Assembly: GCF_932274485.2 (NCBI RefSeq)
Contig: NC_065884.2
Span: 59,830,546-59,894,545, forward strand
From: Patella vulgata
Taxonomy: Eukaryota; Mollusca; Gastropoda; Patellidae
DNA length: 64,000 nt
Direction: 5' to 3'
This document shows positions 58,383 through 64,000 of the stretch, one piece after another (position 1 is the stretch's first letter; every line of letters begins with the position of its first letter). Position numbers and translations under genes: made by a program. The notes below the pieces were generated by a model that saw only the letters and a list, made by a program, of their open reading frames with translations, had not been told where the DNA came from and did not search any database.

Positions 58383-58497
58383 ATGTCGGGAAAAGTTAAA
58401 GCCAGGACGTCAGCAAATACCGCCGATTCTGCCACGCAAACCGTAAATGAAAAAATTCTGAAAGAGTGTCATAGTTTGTACATTGATCCCGAAAATG
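58383..58497 (+). CDS. First coding exon of an unidentified gene (38 residues, continues beyond the visible exon)
   Basis: A probable leader exon ends at 58168 (CAATGTCA then GTGAGT). Exon 2 runs 58289-58497 between TTTTTGCAG and GTATGT. The ATG at 58383 is in good context (AGCAAGATGTCGG) and opens MSGKVKARTSANTADSATQT, then VNEKILKECHSLYIDPEN, leaving one extra base. The upstream ATG in the same frame (58245) lies in the intron. Exon 1's own ATG meets a stop after splicing (ATG TCA GTT TAG), so it would be a tiny upstream ORF. The N-terminus is basic and Ser/Thr-rich, then helix-like. I do not recognise the family and found no later exon before the window ends, so the intron is at least 5.5 kb. 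Confidence 0.6.
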
Positions 58498-61136
58498 GTA
58501 TGTATTTGATTTTCACTTTTTTGAACTGCGGTTAATTTAGTAACTTATGTAATATATGCCAGACGATGACGATTGCAGCAGGCAATGCAGACAATTTTTC
58601 CGTTATTTTTGACGTGGACCCGAATTAGAAAAATAAATTAACATTTAACATTCTATGGGTTTCTGCCAGACATAAAGTTAATTTATGAAGAGGAAAGAAC
58701 TTAACTGTTTTCAGAAATATTTCCGCCAAGGTTTTTATGTTCCAGACCCTTTTTTGTTTGTTCGATTTCAACAGAGCTAAATATAACTCTCGACTACTTT
58801 TTGTCCCAGCTGATCAAAGGTCGTTATACTCGGTTTGTGAGTCATGTGTTACAGTCGTGATATTTTTTACCAGCGGAAAATTTGAATATTAAAAATATTA
58901 AATTGAATATAAATGATAATATTCATAAAACAAAATAAAAGTTATCACAAATTTGTTTTTGTTGGCTGTCAACCCAGTAAAATGTATCGAATTAAGATAG
59001 GACAGAGTACCATACAATCAGAAAAGAAATTCAGGGTTTGGGAATATTTTTCTGTTATTTGAACTTTTTAAAACCCCCAGAAAAATAGAGTTTGCAATTC
59101 TTTCACTGTCAACTGTCTGGAAACATCTAAAATTATATGATTTACATATCATTATGCTAATAACGATGTGTCTGGGTTACAAGTTTGGTTAAACTATGGT
59201 ATGAAAACTTTAATTTCTGATCATTCTGAAAGGTCTTTCATCATCACAATCTTAAGAAAATCGCTGCTTTTGAATTGTTCGCTTTAACTGACTGTGATTC
59301 CAGAAACTAAAGCTGGCTAATTATTATCAATTCCATTCTTGTACTTGTCTGTTTTACCTTAAGATGACATAACGGTTATTTGTCCTTGCTTCAAATACAA
59401 ATGAATGTTTTGAAACCAGCAAACTTGAATAATTTTTTGATATTTGATATTGAGTATTATATTATTATTGTCAGATTTGTTGCCCTAGCTTCAAACAGTT
59501 TATTGAGGCATGACAGAATTCGAATAAATGTGCCAAATTATGATATTCACACTCAAAAAAATAAAAGTAGTTAAATCTATTTTAACTCAATATTATCAAT
59601 AATCTTTGACATTAATTCTATTATTTTATCTTTGAAAAAAAAACCCAACATTTTTATGTGCCCACACATAAATTGCATCATTTTGACTTGGTCAAAATTG
59701 ATCTCATCAAACCTTCTGCAATTGATTTGTGTTACCTGTTTCTATTGATTGGAAGTTTCTCACATATAGTTTGGTTGTATATAGTCATCCAACTGTTGAC
59801 AAGTTGCTTGATAAGCTACAGTTATTAACAGATTCTTTTCAGATTTGGTGTGCAGCTTTTGGGTAATAAGAGGGTATTAACCGTCTTGATTTTCCACACT
59901 CTGCACCTTGTCATTCCTCAGTGATCTCTCCCATTCCTGCAAAGTGTACTTACATTTTTTCATAGATAATTTTAGTCATGGTTTATTCAGGCTTTTGTGT
60001 GTACAGACTATATAAGTTATGAATATTGAATTTCCAGACTTTTATAGAAATCTTGTGCGACTATCGGAAGACCCGCCTCTTGTCACTTCAGTAACTATCC
60101 TGTCGCTCTAAATTATCCAGGACCAACCCTGTCGCACATTATCCATACGTATGCAAACACCTTTAGATTCACAGCCAGTTTTATGATAAGAAATTTCACA
60201 CATCTACATGTACACTTGTTTAACACTAGTTTATAACATTGTGAAGTACATGTATCTACACCCAGTTAGAGTAGACACATATCCCCCATGTCATTTAGGG
60301 GACCTACCGGTACATGTTATTCTGCTAACAATGTAACAGCACTGCAGTAAATATTGTGACTCTTTGTATTGTGTATTTAAACATTTATGAAAAATTCAAA
60401 CGGGTTGCATTCAGGACACTTGCAAATATCCTGTTTGTATTTAAAAAAACAAAACCTAAAAAAAGAATCCTGAAATAACTAGTACTTCTTTAATCTGGAG
60501 GTCAGTATGGTACCTTGACAGGTCATACTGCAAGATCTTTGACTTTATGGTAACTAGTGATGTTCCGATATGGCTACTATTGGTTTTACCAATATCTGAT
60601 ATTGACAGCAAAATATATTGGCCGATACAGATACATTTGTTGATAGTGGTGGATATAAAACAATTACACATTAAAATGCTCTGAATGTCATAATTGATGT
60701 AAATACATGTGATTGTTAGCCGGGTAACGACTGATAGTATTTTACTTCGGGAATCAAATCTTGGGTCACGCTTCCTACGCAGTGTAAAATACGCACTATT
60801 ATTGTTAACTTAATTATTTACTGTATGATTATTTAAGTCAAGATTATCATTTTTTAAATGTTGATTATGATATAATTCCCTAAATTGATCGGCTCGTGTA
60901 TACATGTATCTATAAAAGTTGTCGTAATGCTTCATGCGGTAATAAGACATCAAAGCGATAGCTATGTCTTTCAACAATAGCAATTACTTGACATTCTCCC
61001 GCCATTTCTATTACTAGGGTTGAAAATAAAACCTATTGAGAACTATGTGTTTGTAATATTAAGAACTAATAAAGTATTGTAATATTATGAATTAATAAAG
61101 TATGACTATGATGAGTTCTTAAATTTCGATAATGAT
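58498..61136. other. Long intron of the unidentified gene: nothing recognised
   Basis: AT-rich, no protein-like ORF and no clear exon. A stretch at 60545-60660 (ACTAGTGATGTTCCGATATG, repeated ATATTGGCCGATA-like words) may be the relic of a DNA transposon end. Confidence 0.5.
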
Positions 61137-63070
61137 ACAAACTGTATCTACATTTTTATGCGTCTACATTGAAATGTGGTTGTATATTGCCGCCGCAACC
61201 GTCTGTCTGTCTGTCGATCCAGCATCTGCAATGGCTTGTGCACGCTCTAGAGGCTAAAGTTTACATCTGATTGACTTTAAATTTATACAGTGTTTAAAGT
61301 CATGAGACGAAGAATCCTATTGAATTTCATCGATTTCCGATAATTACTACCAGATTTATGGCCCTTGAACACTTTGAAAAATCCTGTGGAGGCTCTAGAG
61401 GCAAACATTAATATCTGATTGACTTTAAATTTATACACAGTGTTTAAGGTCACAAGACAAAGGAGCCTATTGATTTTTAGGAATTTCCAATAGTTACTGC
61501 TAGAGTTATGGCCCTTGATCACTTTGAAAATTTTTGTTGATGCTCTAGAGGCTAAAGTTAATATCCGATTGACTTTAAATTTATAGTGTATAAGGGCATG
61601 AGACAAAGAACCCTATTGATTTTCAGGGATTTCCAATAGTTACTGCTATAGTTATGGCCCTTGAACACTTTTGAAAAATCTTGTGGATGCTCTAGAGGCA
61701 AACATTAATATCCAATACACAGTGTTTAAGGTCATGAGACGAAGAAGCCTATTGATTTGCAGCGATTTCTGATAATTACTACCAGAGTTATGGCCTTTGA
61801 TCACTTTGAAAAATCTTGTGGATACTTTAAAGGTTATAATAGTGTGGCAGGAGGAGATACACAAGTAGGTCTACTTTCTGGCATGGTGAACTTTTAGGAT
61901 ACATATATGATGACCAATTATATAGTTAAAAAAAAAAAAGCAATAACATTTTTGTCAAGGAGCATTAAAGCAGTAATATTGAAATTTTGAGTACAGGTGT
62001 CTTCTGCATGGATTACTACTGCAAAATTAAGAGATTGATTTTACCTTATGTGCCAGTTGTTTCAGCTTTTACCACTGTTTTACTGTTTGTGACTAATTCA
62101 GGGTGTTAAAAATAATCAGATTTTCTGTTCATTTCATGTAATATCCTTTTACATGTACTGGTACTTTGATAACATTTTCTGCTGCACATGTTTTTGGAAC
62201 CTTTTGTAACCAAGTAAAATTTTATTGGGGTTATCAGTATTTATCACTCCTATCAGTAGTTATTTTGTGCCATGTTTGTTCAAATTAGGATTTTATTTTG
62301 GGCTAATTTGGAGATAAGAGTTGGTCACAGTATTGAAAGTATTAAATTGGTTAGTGCAATCACATAGCCTTTTCCCCACGAACTTGTAATGTGAACAATG
62401 CCCACTAATGATAAATATCACTAATTGCTTTTGTCTCCTCTTGAAGTGTGATATTGAATAATTTGAAGAATAATTTGTTGTGGGGGTTCAAGTAGCCATG
62501 TTAAAGGCCATGAGACGAAGAAGCCTATTGACTCTCTAGAGGCTAAAGTTAATATCTGATTGACTTTAAATAACACAGTGTTTAAGGTCGAGTGACGAAG
62601 AGGCCTATTGATTTTCAGCAAATTTCCGATAATTACTGCCAGAGTTATGGTCCTTGATCACTTCAAAAAATCTTCTGGACGCTCTAGAGACCAAAGTTGA
62701 TATCCGATTGACTTAAAATTTATATACAGTGTTTAAGGCCATGAGACGAAGAAGTCTATTGATTTTCAGTGATTTACGATAATTAATGCCAGAGTTATGC
62801 CACTTGATCAGTTTGAAAAATCTGGTGGACACTGTAGAGGCTAAAGTTAATATCCGATTGACTTTAAATTTATACACAGTGTTTTAAGGTTATGAGATGA
62901 AGAAGCCTATTGATTTTCACAATTTACGATAATTACTGCCAACGTTATGGCCCTTGATCACTTTGAAAAATCTTGTGACGCTCTAGAGGCTAAAGTTATC
63001 ATCCAATTGACTTCAGAATGATACGCAGAGTTTAAGATCTTGAGACGAACAAGTATATTGATTTTGAATG
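61137..63070 (+). mobile_element. Large Pearl-like tandem-repeat element (P3), two blocks of about 148-bp units
   Basis: It opens with a hairpin-type end (TATGCGTCTACATTGAAATG, TGGTTGTATATTGCCGCCGC) and a (GTCT)n tract, the reverse of how P1 ends at 4590-4655. Units containing TGACTTTAAATTTATACA, CACAGTGTTTAAGGTCATGA, GACGAAGAAGCCTATTGATT and AGTTATGGCCCTTGATCACT recur four times at about 61230-61830 and four times at about 62495-63070. They are separated by about 660 bp of unrelated AT-rich sequence. ORFs on the minus strand are repeat translations. Confidence 0.75.
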
Positions 63071-63702
63071 AATTTTTATGACTTGAACAGCTAAATCCAT
63101 GATATTAAAAGTTTTGTATAATAAACGTTATCATGGGGCAGAACTTTATAAAAAATCAAATTCTAATGGTTTTCTGATAATTATTTCATGAGGTTTTACT
63201 CTTAATCAGATTTTAGTGTATTATAAATGTTTCATTACCGAAAAAAGTAAAAATATGCGACAACACTTGTTGACTGCCCGGACGATTTAGCCTGGCAACC
63301 TATCTTTCTACATTTTACAACCCAATGTTCATTTCAGGAGTCGGTCTGTTTTCGGTTGTGCTTATCCAGACATAATAAATGCATGGAAATATTGGTCATG
63401 CGTCTGAAAAACAAGACTACTATGTCACCTGTCTTCTTTCCAATGCTTAGTCTGATCGTAATATTGATGATTTTTACAATGATTAAAACGATGCTCAAAG
63501 TTTAACATATATTTCGTAATTAGTCGAAAGCTGTCGCTTTGCAAAACTGAAAGTTAGACATCACACGCTTACGTTGGTCTTGTATTCACGGCAATTTCTG
63601 CACAATAAAACATAATTAAATACTTTTGTGAATGTTCTGAACAGGATGAATGAATATGTTTTTTTTTAACATACATTTTTGATTAAGCATGTGTGACTTT
63701 AA

Positions 63703-64000
63703 AGGAGCTGAATCGCTAATATTTTGGACCTAGAAATTGGCACAAATGAGTCGCAACACATATAGTAATGTAATATGAATTTATATAAACTGTTTTACAT
63801 TCAATCGTGTCCATTTTACTGTGAATTGTCATCAGTTATGTTCGGCGAAATACGCCAGAAGTCTCAACCGCAAGTCAGGATCTCGCGTCTGGTTATTCCA
63901 GTCAACACCGATATTATTTATTGCGCATACTCTCCAAATAACAATATGATATCGCCGTTTGACATGACTTTGTAGAGTATGTCTAGCCTCATTCTTTGAG
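63703..64000 (+). mobile_element. TTAA-2 MITE copy, cut by the window edge
   Basis: TTAA at 63699-63702 precedes AGGAGCTGAATCGCTAATAT, then TTTGGACCTAGAAATTGGCA, AACTGTTTTACATTCAATCG, GTTATGTTCGGCGAAATACG and GTCTGGTTATTCCAGTC. These match the inverse of 31527-31984. The other end lies beyond the window. Confidence 0.78.

Noticed and set aside
60545-60660. DNA transposon end with ACTAGTGATGTTCCGATA
   Set aside because: Suggestive words, but no second end or target duplication that I can see.
61283-62621. Minus-strand ORFs with FKVIKGHNSGSNY repeats
   Set aside because: Translation of the 148-bp P3 units; no independent support.

Overview
The window looks like nuclear DNA of a metazoan with ordinary spliced genes, most likely a marine mollusc and probably a gastropod. 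The evidence is AT-rich sequence, introns from about 0.1 to 7 kb with GT-AG borders, animal genes (synergin gamma, AIP, HPD), two tRNA-derived SINE families, tandem-repeat elements resembling molluscan Pearl/Helentron repeats, and very many short inverted-repeat elements. The species assignment is inference; no ribosomal or mitochondrial marker is present.

Layout. 1-12164, minus strand: N-terminal 561 codons (12 exons, the last cut by the window edge) of a synergin gamma homologue, an AP-1 clathrin adaptor partner. 14760-20010, minus strand: a complete six-exon AIP gene of 330 codons, a co-chaperone with FKBP-like and TPR domains. 20011-29300: intergenic, holding short repeats and a 5'-truncated LINE (about 23495-25945). 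29379-41390, plus strand: a complete 13-exon HPD gene (4-hydroxyphenylpyruvate dioxygenase, 382 residues) with all three iron ligands and a TATA/CCAAT promoter. 41391-49927: 3' UTR and repeat-rich intergenic DNA. 49928-57844, minus strand: a two-exon gene for a 225-residue acidic CCCH zinc-finger protein I cannot name. It is divergent from a gene starting near 58168, of which only the first coding exon (58383-58497) is visible. The genes are not a pathway cluster; only the last pair seems linked, through a shared promoter.

The most unusual object is in the 7.2-kb intron of the CCCH gene: a 3719-bp inverted-repeat transposon (53510-57228) with a perfect 9-bp target duplication. Its interior is almost wholly made of a short satellite whose core motif is the same GACGAATGACAA motif found in its own terminal repeats, laid out as two successive giant hairpins. 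It encodes no recognisable protein.

Other mobile DNA: several TTAA-flanked MITE families (one with six or more copies), TA-flanked mariner-like MITEs, a TAA-flanked Harbinger-like element, Pearl-like tandem-repeat elements, and two SINE families with clear target duplications. Nested insertions give a relative chronology. Two local duplications touch synergin gamma splice sites. I saw no LTR element, endogenous virus, Polinton, CRISPR array, rRNA gene or convincing tRNA gene.
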